From Geminicoccaceae bacterium (GTDB lineage Bacteria; Pseudomonadota; Alphaproteobacteria; Geminicoccales; Geminicoccaceae): DNA of 64,000 nt. Every line of letters starts with the position of its first letter. Position 1 is the first letter of the stretch. Positions 25,565-34,546 of this stretch are shown piece after piece. Under the pieces are notes generated by a model. That model did no database searches. It was given only the letters and a program-made list of their open reading frames with translations, and had not been told where the DNA came from. The position numbers and the translations under genes were made by a program. The stretch covers positions 248,001-312,000 of the forward strand of contig JACKIM010000002.1 of assembly GCA_020638465.1 (NCBI GenBank), written 5' to 3'.

Positions 25565-26338
25565 ATGTCCTATCCAGCGTCACCGCGGCGACTTCTCGCG
25601 GCTTGGCTGATCGATCTGCTGTTCTTCTGGACGGTACTCATCGGTCTGTCCCAGCTCGTTTCCTCGCCCTACTTCCAGCCGCACTGGGTGTGGCTGGCAC
25701 CGTTCTACGTCCTGCGGCATTTCCTTGCGGCCATCAGCACCACGCCCGGGCTGTCGACCCTGTCCATCGACATGCATGACAAGGTTCCTGCAGCCATCGC
25801 CATCAACGAGGACCTGTTTTCCATCGGCCTGCCGCTGGTGATGATGGTGCTGGGCAGCATCGTGCTTGTGAGTCCCGCCACGCCCGGTTCGATCCTGCCC
25901 GTCATGGGACTCGACGGCGATCCGTCATCGAAGCCGTTCGTCGGCTTCTTCCTGATCGGTGCGGCCGTGGCCCTGCTGCGCCAGTTGATGCTGGCCCGGA
26001 TACTCAGCGCCATCTTCTTTGCCCTTGCGCTCGTCTCTGTGGCGGCGAACCTGTCGGCGCTCGACGCCTACGTCACCGACATGCTGGTTACCAATCGCGT
26101 CGCGGACGGCTTCATTGCCCAGCCCGAGGATGTCGCGACCATGCAGTGGCTGCTGCGCATCGTGCTGTTCGGCGTGCCGGCACTGTCGCTGATCATCCTC
26201 CTGACCCCTGCGGCAAAGCGCGAGGAACTGGCCGATCTGGCAAACGAACCGTCGGATCAGTCGCTGCCGCGCCCCTTTCACCAGATTCCCACCGACCGCC
26301 GCCACTATGGCGACCTGCCCGGGCGCATGCACGGCTAG
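25565..26338 (+). CDS. RDD-like polytopic membrane protein
   Basis: A 257-aa integral membrane protein. The N-terminus 'SPRRLLAAWLIDLLFFWTVL' resembles the R-x-x-A-x-x-x-D block of RDD proteins, and 'TTPGLSTLSIDM' resembles the conserved TPGK-x-x-x-x-x-V region, though the Lys is absent. Five to six hydrophobic segments are visible; the C-terminal ~45 residues are hydrophilic. Function is unknown; RDD proteins are proposed transporters. It starts 78 bases after ccmH, so it may be read with the ccm operon. A strong terminator follows at 26400. Confidence 0.7.
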   Translation: MSYPASPRRLLAAWLIDLLFFWTVLIGLSQLVSSPYFQPHWVWLAPFYVLRHFLAAISTTPGLSTLSIDMHDKVPAAIAINEDLFSIGLPLVMMVLGSIVLVSPATPGSILPVMGLDGDPSSKPFVGFFLIGAAVALLRQLMLARILSAIFFALALVSVAANLSALDAYVTDMLVTNRVADGFIAQPEDVATMQWLLRIVLFGVPALSLIILLTPAAKREELADLANEPSDQSLPRPFHQIPTDRRHYGDLPGRMHG

Positions 26339-26345
26339 CTTTTCC

Positions 26346-26369
26346 CGTTCAGGCGGAATAGCCTGAACG
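26346..26369 (+). other. Perfect hairpin in RDD gene 3' region
   Basis: A 9-bp inverted repeat CGTTCAGGC / GCCTGAACG with a six-base loop, just after the RDD gene stop. It lacks a T-tract on either strand, so it is probably an mRNA 3'-end stabiliser or accessory to the following terminator rather than a terminator itself. Confidence 0.45.
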
Positions 26370-26399
26370 ATCAGGAAATGCGTCGAAACAGACAGATAG

Positions 26400-26440
26400 A
26401 GCGCTTCCCGATTTCACCTGATCGGGAAGCGCTTGCTTTT
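26400..26440 (+). terminator. Rho-independent terminator after the ccm/RDD genes
   Basis: A 13-bp perfect stem (AGCGCTTCCCGAT, 26400-26412, with ATCGGGAAGCGCT, 26421-26433), an eight-base loop, then TGCTTTTCCC on the plus strand. It ends the plus-strand transcription unit and separates it from convergent queF. Confidence 0.8.
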
Positions 26441-26516
26441 CCCGAACGGGTATGATCGGTCTGGCGCTTCGTTGCCGTGCTTCGCCACGTTTCTCAGTCG
26501 TTCGCGGCCGCGACGT

Positions 26517-26981
26517 TCAGCCGCGACCGCGATAGGTCTGCGCGCCCTGATCGGGCAGGAACAGGCCGTCGGGCGGGGAGCCGGTCTGATAGAACACATC
26601 GATGGGAATGCCGCCGCGTGGGTACCAGTAGGCGCCGACGCGGAGCCATCTCGGCGAGAGAGCCTCCTCAAGCCGCCTGCCGATGCCGACCGAACAGGCC
26701 TCGTGAAAGTCGCCGTGATTGCGGAAGCTGGTGAGATAGAGCTTGAGCGACTTGCTTTCCACGAGCCGCTGGTCCGGCACATAGTCGATGACGATATGGG
26801 CGAAGTCGGGCTGTCCGGTGAGCGGGCAAAGCGAGGTGAACTCGGGGCAAGTGAAACGCACGACGTAATCGGTATCGGGATGTGGATTCGGTACGGTTTC
26901 GAGTACCGCCTCATCGGGCGATGCCGGCTGGCTGGCATGGGTGCCGAGTTGCGTGAGGGCGCTCACGTCGGTCCTGTTCAT
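26517..26981 (-). CDS. queF: NADPH-dependent 7-cyano-7-deazaguanine reductase QueF
   Basis: A 154-aa type I (short) QueF that reduces preQ0 to preQ1 in queuosine biosynthesis. The catalytic Cys is in FTSLCPLTGQPDFAHIVIDY. The QueF NADPH motif is 'ESKSLKLYLTSFRNHGDFHE', and the C-terminal GGIPIDVFYQTG block follows. The length is normal for the unimodular class. The ATG is five bases after the stop of the upstream SDR gene, so the pair is co-transcribed. Other queuosine genes are not in the window. Confidence 0.96.
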   Translation of the reverse strand: MNRTDVSALTQLGTHASQPASPDEAVLETVPNPHPDTDYVVRFTCPEFTSLCPLTGQPDFAHIVIDYVPDQRLVESKSLKLYLTSFRNHGDFHEACSVGIGRRLEEALSPRWLRVGAYWYPRGGIPIDVFYQTGSPPDGLFLPDQGAQTYRGRG

Positions 26982-26986
26982 GGGAC

Positions 26987-27739
26987 TTATCCCTGAATGG
27001 AATAACCGCCATCCACCGGAATGGCCGTGCCGGTAATGAAGTCTGAGGCGGAGCTCGACAGGAAGACGGCGATGCCTGCCAGATCTTCCGGTACGCCCCA
27101 GCGGCCGGCGGGGGTACGGGTGCGCACCTTCTGGTCGAGTTCGGGCATGTCGACCCGTCCCTGACGGGTGAGGTCGGTATCGATCCAGCCGGGCAGGATG
27201 CAGTTGATCTGGATGTTGTCGGCTGCCCATGCCGATGCGAGTCCTCTGGTCATCTGGACCACGCCGCCCTTGCTCGCACCGTAGGCCACTGCCAGAGGCA
27301 GACCGAAAATCGACAGCATCGAGCCGATGGTGACGATCTTGCCGCCGCCGCGCCGCCTGAGGGCGGGATGGACCGCCTGGCAACCGGCGAACACCGAATC
27401 GAGGTTGGTGTCGATCACCGACCGCCAGTCTTCGGCAGGGTATTCGGCAGCGGGTTTGCGCCGGTTGATGCCGGCATTGGCGACGAAGATGTCGAGTCCG
27501 CCGGCGCGTTGCTCGACCTCCTCGACCATGGCCGCGCGCGCGCCGGCATCGGTGATGTCGGCGGTAATGGCAAACGCGTCGCCGCCAAGTTCCGAGACGG
27601 CCGCTTCATTCTTCTGTGCATTTCGTCCGACGATGGCCACGACGGCGCCGGCACCGGCGAGTCCCGTGGCCATTCCGAGCCCGATGCCGCCATTGCCGCC
27701 GGTGACCAGCGCGACCTTGCCTGCAAGACTGAAAGTCAT
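26987..27739 (-). CDS. SDR family oxidoreductase
   Basis: A 250-aa classical SDR. The cofactor motif is TGGNGGIGLGMA (~12-23), Arg follows beta2 (VGRNAQ), suggesting NADP(H), then NAGINRR (~90), a catalytic Ser in IGSMLS, YGASKGGVV (Tyr/Lys pair), and the C-terminal 'ITGTAIPVDGGYS'. It resembles 2-deoxy-D-gluconate 3-dehydrogenase/FabG-like enzymes. The substrate is unknown. The ATG has GGGGGA at good spacing. queF is immediately downstream. Confidence 0.88.
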   Translation of the reverse strand: MTFSLAGKVALVTGGNGGIGLGMATGLAGAGAVVAIVGRNAQKNEAAVSELGGDAFAITADITDAGARAAMVEEVEQRAGGLDIFVANAGINRRKPAAEYPAEDWRSVIDTNLDSVFAGCQAVHPALRRRGGGKIVTIGSMLSIFGLPLAVAYGASKGGVVQMTRGLASAWAADNIQINCILPGWIDTDLTRQGRVDMPELDQKVRTRTPAGRWGVPEDLAGIAVFLSSSASDFITGTAIPVDGGYSIQG

Positions 27740-28030
27740 GATTTTCCCCCAAAAGGCGAAATGCCACGGGTCGAATGTGAAAAAGTCATCGATCGTGTCA
27801 TTCTTTGCCCATTCCTCGAACAATTGGCTGGAATGCCGCATTTCCGCGGGTTGCGGCTGCCGTGCAGGACGGTCGAACCGTGCCTTGTGCGCAGCCCGCT
27901 GCTCTGGTCGGCATATCTGCGGACTTGCGCTTGTGCAACAGAGACGCACATAAAAAGGGACTATCGGGGCATGGCGATGCCCCGTTTCCATTCATCTAGA
28001 GATCGGCCACAGCAACTGGGAGCAGGACGA

Positions 28031-31000
28031 ATGGCAGGCAACGACTCCGGCAAGCTGACCAAGGGCAAGCTCGCCACAGGCGGTGCGGTTGCGGCCCTCA
28101 TTGCCTCTCTCGTCTATGGCGGAAAAACGACCATCGACCGCAATGAGTTGCAGGCAAGCCTTCTTGCTGCCGAAAGTCAGCACCAGGGCGAACTTGAGAG
28201 TGCCCTGAGTTCGCGTTCCCAGCTTGAAGACGAGCTTTCCAAGGCAAGGGAGGAACTCGATGCCCTCCATGGAGACCTGGATGCCGCCCGTTCGGAGATT
28301 GCGGAGAAGACTTCCGAAGTCGGGAGGTTGCAGGATAGCAGCAGCGCGGAACTGGTCAGGCGCCAGGATGCTCTCGACGATGCCACCCGCAAGATGGAGT
28401 CTCTGAATGCCTCGATCAAGGAAGCCAATGATACCATTGCCGGACTGAATACGCGGATCGATACCCAGAACGCCGAGATCGAGGCAGGCAAGGCGGCCCT
28501 GGAGAAGGGCGAGCGGGAAAGGGCGGAAGTCGAATCGAACCTGGCCTCACAGCTTGCCCTGCTGGGCAGCAAGAATGCGGGGACCCGCAGCCAGTTGCAG
28601 GCGGCTGAAGCCAGAGTGGCGGAGATGGAGGCTTCGGTAAGCAGGACGGAAGGCCAGATCGGCGAAACCAGGGAGCAGATCGTCGGAAAGAACGAAGCTC
28701 TGGCCATGGCAGGAGCGAGGTCTGCCCGGCTGATGTCCGATCTCGACAGGCTCACCGGTGAGCGCGCCGATCTTTCGGCCCGGCTCGATCAGGCTCATGC
28801 TGCTGCCAACCAGTTGCAGGCGGAACGTGCCGACCTTCAGGCGCAGCAATCCGAGGTACTTGCCTCGTTGCAGGAGAGCCGGGATCAGGTTGCCGGCCTG
28901 CAGGCCCAGCTCGAAGCGCTCACAAGCGAGCGAGATGGCCTTTCAGGTCAGCTCGATCAGGCTCACGCTTCCGCGGAGCAGTTGCAGGCGGAACGTGCCG
29001 ACCTTCAGGCGCAGCAATCCGAGGTACTCGCCTCGCTGCAGGAGAGAACAGTTCAGATTGCCGACCTGCAGGCCCAGCTCAATCAGGCCCATGCTTCCGC
29101 GGAGCAGTTGCAGGCGGAACGTGCCGACCTTCAGGCACGTCAAGCCGAGGTACTCGCGTCGCTGCAGGAGAGCCGGGATCAGGTTGCCGGTCTGCAGGCC
29201 CAGCTCGAAACCCTTGCGGGCGAGCGCGACGATCTTGCAGCCCGCCTTGAAACAATCACGAGCGAGCGTGACGATCTTGCGGCCCGCCTGCAAACGCTCA
29301 AAAACGATCGCGACAGCCTGAGCGCCCAGCTCGAACGGATCGTCGCCGAACGGGACCAACTCCTTGCGGTAACAGCGGATCAGACCGCTTGGATGGCCAG
29401 TCTCAATGCAGCCATCGAGAGCAGCCGCAAGGATGCATCGCAGGCGGGCGGCGATGGTGCGGCTGCCTCGCTCCAGCCCCTGTTCGGCAACGAGATTGCG
29501 CAACAATTGCAAAGCCTGACCAGCGGGCAGGAAAAACTGCGTGACATGGTCACGCAGCAGCAGTCGGTTATCGATGAACGTAATGGTCGCATCGCGACGC
29601 TTGAACAGGACATCGCCGGCCTCGACGGCCAGATTGCCGACCTGACGGCCCAGCGGGACAGCCTGGGCGAGCAGCTGGCGGCCAGTTCGGCACAGGTTGA
29701 CGATGCCCGGGCCCGCCTCGACGAGCTTGCGCGCAGTGAACAGCAGTTGCAGCAGCAACTGGCTGAAAAGTCCGCGCTCGCCGGCAGCCTGGGGAACACG
29801 CTCGACGAAAAGGTATCATTGCTGGCTGATGCGAGCCGGGCAAGCGAGGAAACGGCAGGCAGGGTCTCCGCACTGGAGCAGGAGATTGCCGCCCGTACCA
29901 CCGAAATCGAAGAGCTGACGGCGGTCGTCGAGACCCGGGAGAATGAACTGGCCGAGCTGTCGTCGACGGTCGAGGCCCTGCGGGCTGCATCGAAGGCCAA
30001 GGATGCGCGGGTGAACGAACTGCTGGCCGCGCGCCGGGCTCTGGAAGCCGCGGTGGCCGAGGGACAGGGACAGGTGGTGCAGTTGCAGGACAATCTTGCG
30101 GCACTGCATGAGGCGGACAGCGAAAAGGTCGGTCGTATCGATGGTCTCGTATCGACGCAGGTCGAGTTGCAGACGCAGATCGATACACTGCAGAAGAAGA
30201 TCTCTGATGGCGATGCATCCCTGACCGAGCTTCGCACGGCCGTCGACGAGAAGGATGCGCGGCTGAAGGACATGGAGGTCGAGCGCCGGGCTCTGGAAGC
30301 CGCGGTGGCCGAGGGACAGGGACAGGTGGTGCAGCTGCAGGACAATCTTGCGGCACTGCATGAGGCGGACAGCGAAAAGGCCGGTCGTATCGATGGTCTC
30401 GTATCGACGCAGGCCGAGTTGCAGACGCAGATCGATACACTGCAGAAGAAGATCTCCGATGGTGATGCATCCCTGACCGAGCTTCGCACGGCCGTCGACG
30501 AGAAGGATGCGCGGCTGAAGGACATGGAGGTCGAGCGCGGCGAGCTTGAAGCCAGACTCGACGCTGCGCAACAAGCCGTGACTGATGCCCAAGCGAAGAT
30601 TTCTTCACTTCAACAGGATGTCGCGGACAGCGGAAAGAGCAATGAGGAACTGGCCGCCGCTCGTGCCGAACTGGAGAAAGCCAACGCTGAACAGGCGAAA
30701 TCGATCGATGAACTGCACGTTGCACAGGCTGGACTTCAGGCCAGCATCGAGGAACTGACAACCGGGAAGGCCCAGCAGGCAGAAACCATCAGTGCACTGG
30801 AAGAGCAGAAATCCGCGCAGGTCGAGGCGGCCACAGCGTTGCAGGACCAGTTGGCCGAGGCGCAGGGACAGGTCGAGGATCTGCGAGCCGAACTTGCGGA
30901 CAGCAGCAGGCAGGGTGGGGTGCTCGAAAATGAGCTGACTGCGGCAAGGGATGAGGTCGCAAATCTCACGGCCGAGCTCGACAAGCGGCAGGCAAGCCAC

Positions 31001-32047
31001 AATGAAGCGCTCGCAGCCATGCAAAGCTCGGTCGACAGCGCTCGCAGCGAGGCGACCGAACTGGTCTCGAAGCGACAGGAACTGACGGCAGCACTCGCCA
31101 GCGCCCAAGGTGACGTCTCGGCTCGCGAGACCCGCATCGGCGAGCTTGAGGGCCAGCTGGCTTCGCTCGGAGATCAGGTCGCCGGTGTCGAGGCGCAGCG
31201 TGACAAGCTGCAGGCGGAGCTGGCCGATACCGAGAGCGCGTTGGCGCAGGCCAATGTGCAGGTTGAAGAGGGCAAGTCGGTGGAGAGCAGGCTTGCCGAA
31301 ACGCTGGGCTTGCTGGATCAGGCCCGAGGCGACGAGTCGAGTTTGCGCAACCGCCAGTCGGAGCTGGAGAACGAGCTCCAGACCACGAAGGGCCGCATCG
31401 GCGAGCTTGAGAGCGAATTGGCGAACGCCAAGGGAACCAGTGCGGACATGGCAGGCCGGATCGACGATCTGCAGCAGCAGCTGAACGACGCCGTCAACCA
31501 GCGCGCATCGCTTGAGGAACAGTTGCAGTCGGTGCAGGACGACCTGAACCAGACCCACCAACAACTGGCTGATGCCCGGACTGCGGCAGGCGATGCCCGG
31601 ACACAGATCGCCGGTTACGAAACGCAGATCCGCAGTCTGCATGATCAGGTTCTTTCCAGAGACATGCAGGCACGGCAACTGGCCATGAGGGTCCAGGAAC
31701 TGGAGAAGCCGGAAATCACCACGGCGGTGATCAATTTCCGTTTCGGTGCCGAGACCGTGCAGCAGGACCTGCAGGCCAGCCTGAAGGAGCTCGTGGATGG
31801 ACTGGGGCAGGGCATGGTGCACAAGGTCACGCTGACAGGATACACCGACAATCAGGGTGCCGAGCAGCTCAATCGCGATCTGTCGCTGCGTCGGGCGCAG
31901 GAGGTCGCGGACCAGATGCGGTCAATGGGCGTGGTTGCCCGGCAATGGGTGGTGCAGGGCCGTGGTCCCGAGAACCCGGTCGAGTCGAACGATACACCCT
32001 GGGGCCGCTACAAGAATCGTCGGGTCGAGATTTCTGTCGAGAAGTAG
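28031..32047 (+). CDS. Giant coiled-coil protein with C-terminal OmpA-like domain
   Basis: A 1,338-aa protein. It has one N-terminal hydrophobic segment (about 14-30, GGAVAALIASLVYGG), then ~1,180 residues of almost uninterrupted Glu/Gln/Leu/Ala/Ser heptads, then an OmpA-like peptidoglycan-binding domain (~1,225-1,338) with TGYTDNQGAEQLNRDLSLRRA (Asp and Arg that bind diaminopimelate). It is probably inner-membrane anchored with the end bound to peptidoglycan. A fully extended coiled coil of this length would be near 175 nm, far wider than a periplasm, so it must fold back, lie laterally, or assemble. Internal repeats keep heptad phase. The ATG has GGAGCAGGA upstream. The gene is divergent from the SDR gene (291-base gap, no gene seen) and converges on the FRD-like operon. 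I know no named homologue of this size. Confidence 0.85.
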   Translation: MAGNDSGKLTKGKLATGGAVAALIASLVYGGKTTIDRNELQASLLAAESQHQGELESALSSRSQLEDELSKAREELDALHGDLDAARSEIAEKTSEVGRLQDSSSAELVRRQDALDDATRKMESLNASIKEANDTIAGLNTRIDTQNAEIEAGKAALEKGERERAEVESNLASQLALLGSKNAGTRSQLQAAEARVAEMEASVSRTEGQIGETREQIVGKNEALAMAGARSARLMSDLDRLTGERADLSARLDQAHAAANQLQAERADLQAQQSEVLASLQESRDQVAGLQAQLEALTSERDGLSGQLDQAHASAEQLQAERADLQAQQSEVLASLQERTVQIADLQAQLNQAHASAEQLQAERADLQARQAEVLASLQESRDQVAGLQAQLETLAGERDDLAARLETITSERDDLAARLQTLKNDRDSLSAQLERIVAERDQLLAVTADQTAWMASLNAAIESSRKDASQAGGDGAAASLQPLFGNEIAQQLQSLTSGQEKLRDMVTQQQSVIDERNGRIATLEQDIAGLDGQIADLTAQRDSLGEQLAASSAQVDDARARLDELARSEQQLQQQLAEKSALAGSLGNTLDEKVSLLADASRASEETAGRVSALEQEIAARTTEIEELTAVVETRENELAELSSTVEALRAASKAKDARVNELLAARRALEAAVAEGQGQVVQLQDNLAALHEADSEKVGRIDGLVSTQVELQTQIDTLQKKISDGDASLTELRTAVDEKDARLKDMEVERRALEAAVAEGQGQVVQLQDNLAALHEADSEKAGRIDGLVSTQAELQTQIDTLQKKISDGDASLTELRTAVDEKDARLKDMEVERGELEARLDAAQQAVTDAQAKISSLQQDVADSGKSNEELAAARAELEKANAEQAKSIDELHVAQAGLQASIEELTTGKAQQAETISALEEQKSAQVEAATALQDQLAEAQGQVEDLRAELADSSRQGGVLENELTAARDEVANLTAELDKRQASHNEALAAMQSSVDSARSEATELVSKRQELTAALASAQGDVSARETRIGELEGQLASLGDQVAGVEAQRDKLQAELADTESALAQANVQVEEGKSVESRLAETLGLLDQARGDESSLRNRQSELENELQTTKGRIGELESELANAKGTSADMAGRIDDLQQQLNDAVNQRASLEEQLQSVQDDLNQTHQQLADARTAAGDARTQIAGYETQIRSLHDQVLSRDMQARQLAMRVQELEKPEITTAVINFRFGAETVQQDLQASLKELVDGLGQGMVHKVTLTGYTDNQGAEQLNRDLSLRRAQEVADQMRSMGVVARQWVVQGRGPENPVESNDTPWGRYKNRRVEISVEK
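28784..29203 (+). repeat. Three coiled-coil repeats in the OmpA-like giant protein
   Basis: Copies of LDQAHAxAxQLQAERADLQ... and the EVLASLQE(SRDQVAG)LQAQL that follows start at 28784, 28952 and 29078. The spacing is 168 and 126 bases (56 and 42 residues = 8 and 6 heptads). The DNA is highly similar between copies, indicating recent unequal recombination within the gene. Confidence 0.85.
30032..30535 (+). repeat. 252-bp tandem duplication (84 residues, 12 heptads)
   Basis: Copy 1 (30032-30283) and copy 2 (30284-30535) differ at only a handful of positions, including Val/Ala in SEK(V/A)GRIDG and TQ(V/A)ELQ and a few silent changes. The unit starts RRALEAAVAEGQGQ and ends KDARLKDMEVE. Eighty-four residues are exactly twelve heptads, so coiled-coil register is unbroken. 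Confidence 0.95.
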
Positions 32048-32136
32048 AATTCACCGGCTGGTCATAACCTCCGGTATCGATCCTGGCCGAAGCACGAGAA
32101 GGTCCGCCGATGTGGAAAACTGCGGCGGACCGGTGC

Positions 32137-33873
32137 TCAGGCGGCCGTTTCGGGGGGAGCGCCGGCTTCGCCCTCGATCAGGCTTTCCCCGGGGCGGACG
32201 ATGTCGAATGCGACCGGAACCATCTCGATGCGGTCATCGACAAGGCGGGTATAGCTCGTGGTGTCGAGATTACCGGTTTCGGGAAAATCTTCGCGAAAGT
32301 GGGCACCGCGGCTGTCCTCCCGGGCGAGGGCCGCGCGGGCGATCACGCGCGATATGGCAATCTGGCTTTCGAGGTTGAGCCAGTCGTGCCAGGTGAGATT
32401 GAAGGCGCGGTCGCCATCGGCGAGACCGGTATGCTCCAGTTCATCGCCGATCTCGTCCAGTTTCGCCAGCCCCAGGCGCAGTCCCGCTTCATCGCGCAGG
32501 ATGCCGACATCGTCCCACATGGTCTGCCACAGCTGTTCGCGCAACCGGTCGATGAGGCCCGCCCCCCGCGCAAACGGACGTTCGGCGCGGCGAATGGCAC
32601 TGCCGACGATATCCTCGTCAACGTCCCTGAGAGCCCCTTCCCGATGCACCCATGCCGCCATCGTCTCACCGGCGACGCCGCCATAGACCGTGGAATTGGC
32701 GACGCCATTGCCTCCCAGACGGTTGGCGCCGTGAACGCCGCCCGTGTCCTCGCCGGCGGTGAACAGCCCCGGGATGGCGGTCGACGTGTCGGCTTCAAAT
32801 TCGACACCGCCCATCATGTAATGAGCCGTCGGCACGACCTCGACCTGCCCGCCAGCGAGGTCGAAGCCGCAATCGGCGCAGCGCTTGACCATGCCCGGGA
32901 AACGCATGGCAACATTCTCGGGTCCGAGATGACCCATTTCTATGAAAACGCCACCGAGGGGAGTTGTTCTTCCGGCACGCATTTCAGCGTAGATCGAGCG
33001 GCTGACAATGTCGCGGGTCGCACGTTCACCATGGGCATGATAGCGGCTCATGAAACGTTCGCCATCGCCATTGAGCAGATATCCTCCGGCACCGCGCAGG
33101 CCCTCCTCGAGAACCGTGCCGGTCATGCGCGTCTCGGTGCCGGCAAGCAGTCCCGTCGGATGGAACTGGACCATCTCCATGTCGCGCAGGGCGAGGCCGG
33201 CCCGCATGGCCATGGCCATGCCATCGCAGGATTTGTCCCCTGACGGGGTGTGGTAGAGATACATGGTCGGGCCGCCACCCGTGGCCAGCAGCACCGCCTT
33301 CGCGCGCACGAGGCGGAAGACGCCGAGACGCATGTCGATCAGCAGCACCGCGGCGATGCCCGATCCATCACGAGCGGGGACCAGCTCAATAGCGCGATGT
33401 TCCTCAAGTCGGGTGAAGCCGCGCGCCCAGACCTGTTCCATCAATCTGTTGATGATCTCGATGCCGGTAAGATCGCCCTTGTGCACGGTACGATCGAAGC
33501 TCTGGCCCGCGAAGGCCTTCTGGTGCAGCGTTCCGTCGGGATTCCGGTCGAAATAGCACCCGATCTCGTTTTCGAGTTCGTGGACGCGAACGACCGCGGT
33601 TTCCACCAGCTTCCATGCCAGGTCCTGTCGCGGCAGCCATTTGCCACCAACGATGGTGTCCATGAAGTGCCGCTCGACGCTGTCGCCTGCGGCAAGAGCC
33701 ACATTGTAGCCTCCCTGGACCATGCGGGTGCAGCCGCATTTGCCAAGCAGTCCCTTGACCGCAATCGTGACGTCGAGATCGGGATCGGCCTGCAGGGCGT
33801 GCAGGGCGGCAAACAGGCCGGCACCACCTGCGCCGAGGATGAGAATGTCGGTATCGTGTCTTTCGATATGCAT
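32137..33873 (-). CDS. Fumarate reductase/succinate dehydrogenase-type flavoprotein subunit
   Basis: A 578-aa FAD protein of the SdhA/FrdA/NadB family. FAD motif LILGAGGAGLFAA (11-23), 'HYMMGGVEFEADTSTAIPGLFTAGE' (substrate/catalytic region), and ANRLGGNGVANSTVYGG are conserved. The place of the SHT motif, whose His binds FAD covalently in complex II, reads GCT (Cys48 in KCGCTRMVQGG), so FAD is probably non-covalent, as in L-aspartate oxidase. It is last of four overlapping genes: iron-sulfur, two anchors, flavoprotein. The start is the ATG in a TGATG overlap with the previous gene; GTG three bases earlier is possible. It may reduce fumarate or oxidise succinate or another dicarboxylate. Confidence 0.88.
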   Translation of the reverse strand: MHIERHDTDILILGAGGAGLFAALHALQADPDLDVTIAVKGLLGKCGCTRMVQGGYNVALAAGDSVERHFMDTIVGGKWLPRQDLAWKLVETAVVRVHELENEIGCYFDRNPDGTLHQKAFAGQSFDRTVHKGDLTGIEIINRLMEQVWARGFTRLEEHRAIELVPARDGSGIAAVLLIDMRLGVFRLVRAKAVLLATGGGPTMYLYHTPSGDKSCDGMAMAMRAGLALRDMEMVQFHPTGLLAGTETRMTGTVLEEGLRGAGGYLLNGDGERFMSRYHAHGERATRDIVSRSIYAEMRAGRTTPLGGVFIEMGHLGPENVAMRFPGMVKRCADCGFDLAGGQVEVVPTAHYMMGGVEFEADTSTAIPGLFTAGEDTGGVHGANRLGGNGVANSTVYGGVAGETMAAWVHREGALRDVDEDIVGSAIRRAERPFARGAGLIDRLREQLWQTMWDDVGILRDEAGLRLGLAKLDEIGDELEHTGLADGDRAFNLTWHDWLNLESQIAISRVIARAALAREDSRGAHFREDFPETGNLDTTSYTRLVDDRIEMVPVAFDIVRPGESLIEGEAGAPPETAA

Positions 33874-34217
33874 CACAGTACCAGTCTGATCGCCATGATC
33901 ATGCCGACGACGAGGCCCGCGCCGGTGCCGATGCCGACCCAGCTCCTGCGAGCGTCACGCCAGGGGAGGAATTCCAGGGCCAGAAGGCGCAGGCCGAAAG
34001 CGAGGTGAAGGGTGAGCAGCACCACAAGTCCCCATTCGGCGAACTTCACCCAGGGGTTGTCGGCGAGGCGGAGAAAGGAATCGAGTGCGGCCTCGCCATC
34101 CAGTGCTGTGCCAAGCGCGAGGAAGTGAAGGGGCAGGAACAGGACGAGTGCTATGCCGGAAAGCCTGTGGCCCAGCGAGGCCAGATAACCCGGATGGCGG
34201 TCGGATGAGCGAATCAT
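33873..34217 (-). CDS. SdhC-like membrane anchor subunit
   Basis: A 114-aa protein with three hydrophobic helices. 'LASLGHRLSGIALVLFLPLHFLALG' matches the SdhC S/G-HR-x-(S/T)-G signature with a possible heme/quinone-site His, and 'LLTLHLAFGLRLLALEF' holds a second conserved His. It should anchor the flavoprotein/iron-sulfur pair to the inner membrane and pass electrons to or from quinone. It overlaps both neighbours. Confidence 0.82.
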   Translation of the reverse strand: MIRSSDRHPGYLASLGHRLSGIALVLFLPLHFLALGTALDGEAALDSFLRLADNPWVKFAEWGLVVLLTLHLAFGLRLLALEFLPWRDARRSWVGIGTGAGLVVGMIMAIRLVL

Positions 34218-34546
34218 GCGCCGGTCACCGCGCGAACCGCACGCAGGCCCGTGGCCAGCAATATTGCCGCCAGCAACAGCATGGCAATCTCCAGCCCGCG
34301 ACCGCGCAGGCCGAACCATTCGATCAGGATGCCCCGCAGGCCGATGGGGGCATGAATGGCGGCGGCGAGCACGAACAGGCCATAAACGACTGCAAATGGC
34401 GTACTTCCCCGGGTGCGGGCGAGGATCTCCGCCGCCGTCAGGCCGCCTTCGACCGCATAGAGGATGACGATCAGGTGGAGAACGACCAGCGGCGCGAGAA
34501 TGGCCGCGGTAACCCGTTGCAGGAGAAACAGCACGCTCTCGTTCAT
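34214..34546 (-). CDS. Second membrane anchor subunit (SdhD-like)
   Basis: A 110-aa protein with three hydrophobic helices. His residues in 'PLVVLHLIVILYAVEG' and 'AAAIHAPIGLRGILIEWFG' are placed as heme or quinone-site ligands of fumarate reductase/SDH anchors. The ATG overlaps the iron-sulfur gene stop (ATGA), and its own stop overlaps the next gene in the same way, so the complex is translated from one message. Confidence 0.78.
   Translation of the reverse strand: MNESVLFLLQRVTAAILAPLVVLHLIVILYAVEGGLTAAEILARTRGSTPFAVVYGLFVLAAAIHAPIGLRGILIEWFGLRGRGLEIAMLLLAAILLATGLRAVRAVTGA

Noticed and set aside
28784..29203. Direct repeats suggesting a CRISPR or mobile element
   Set aside because: They are in-frame coding repeats with heptad spacing, with no spacer pattern, no terminal inverted repeats and no transposase.
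28177..30761. Several long antisense frames across the coiled-coil gene
   Set aside because: They are Ser/Ala- or His/Arg/Pro-rich low-complexity shadows of the heptad repeats, without ribosome sites or domains.
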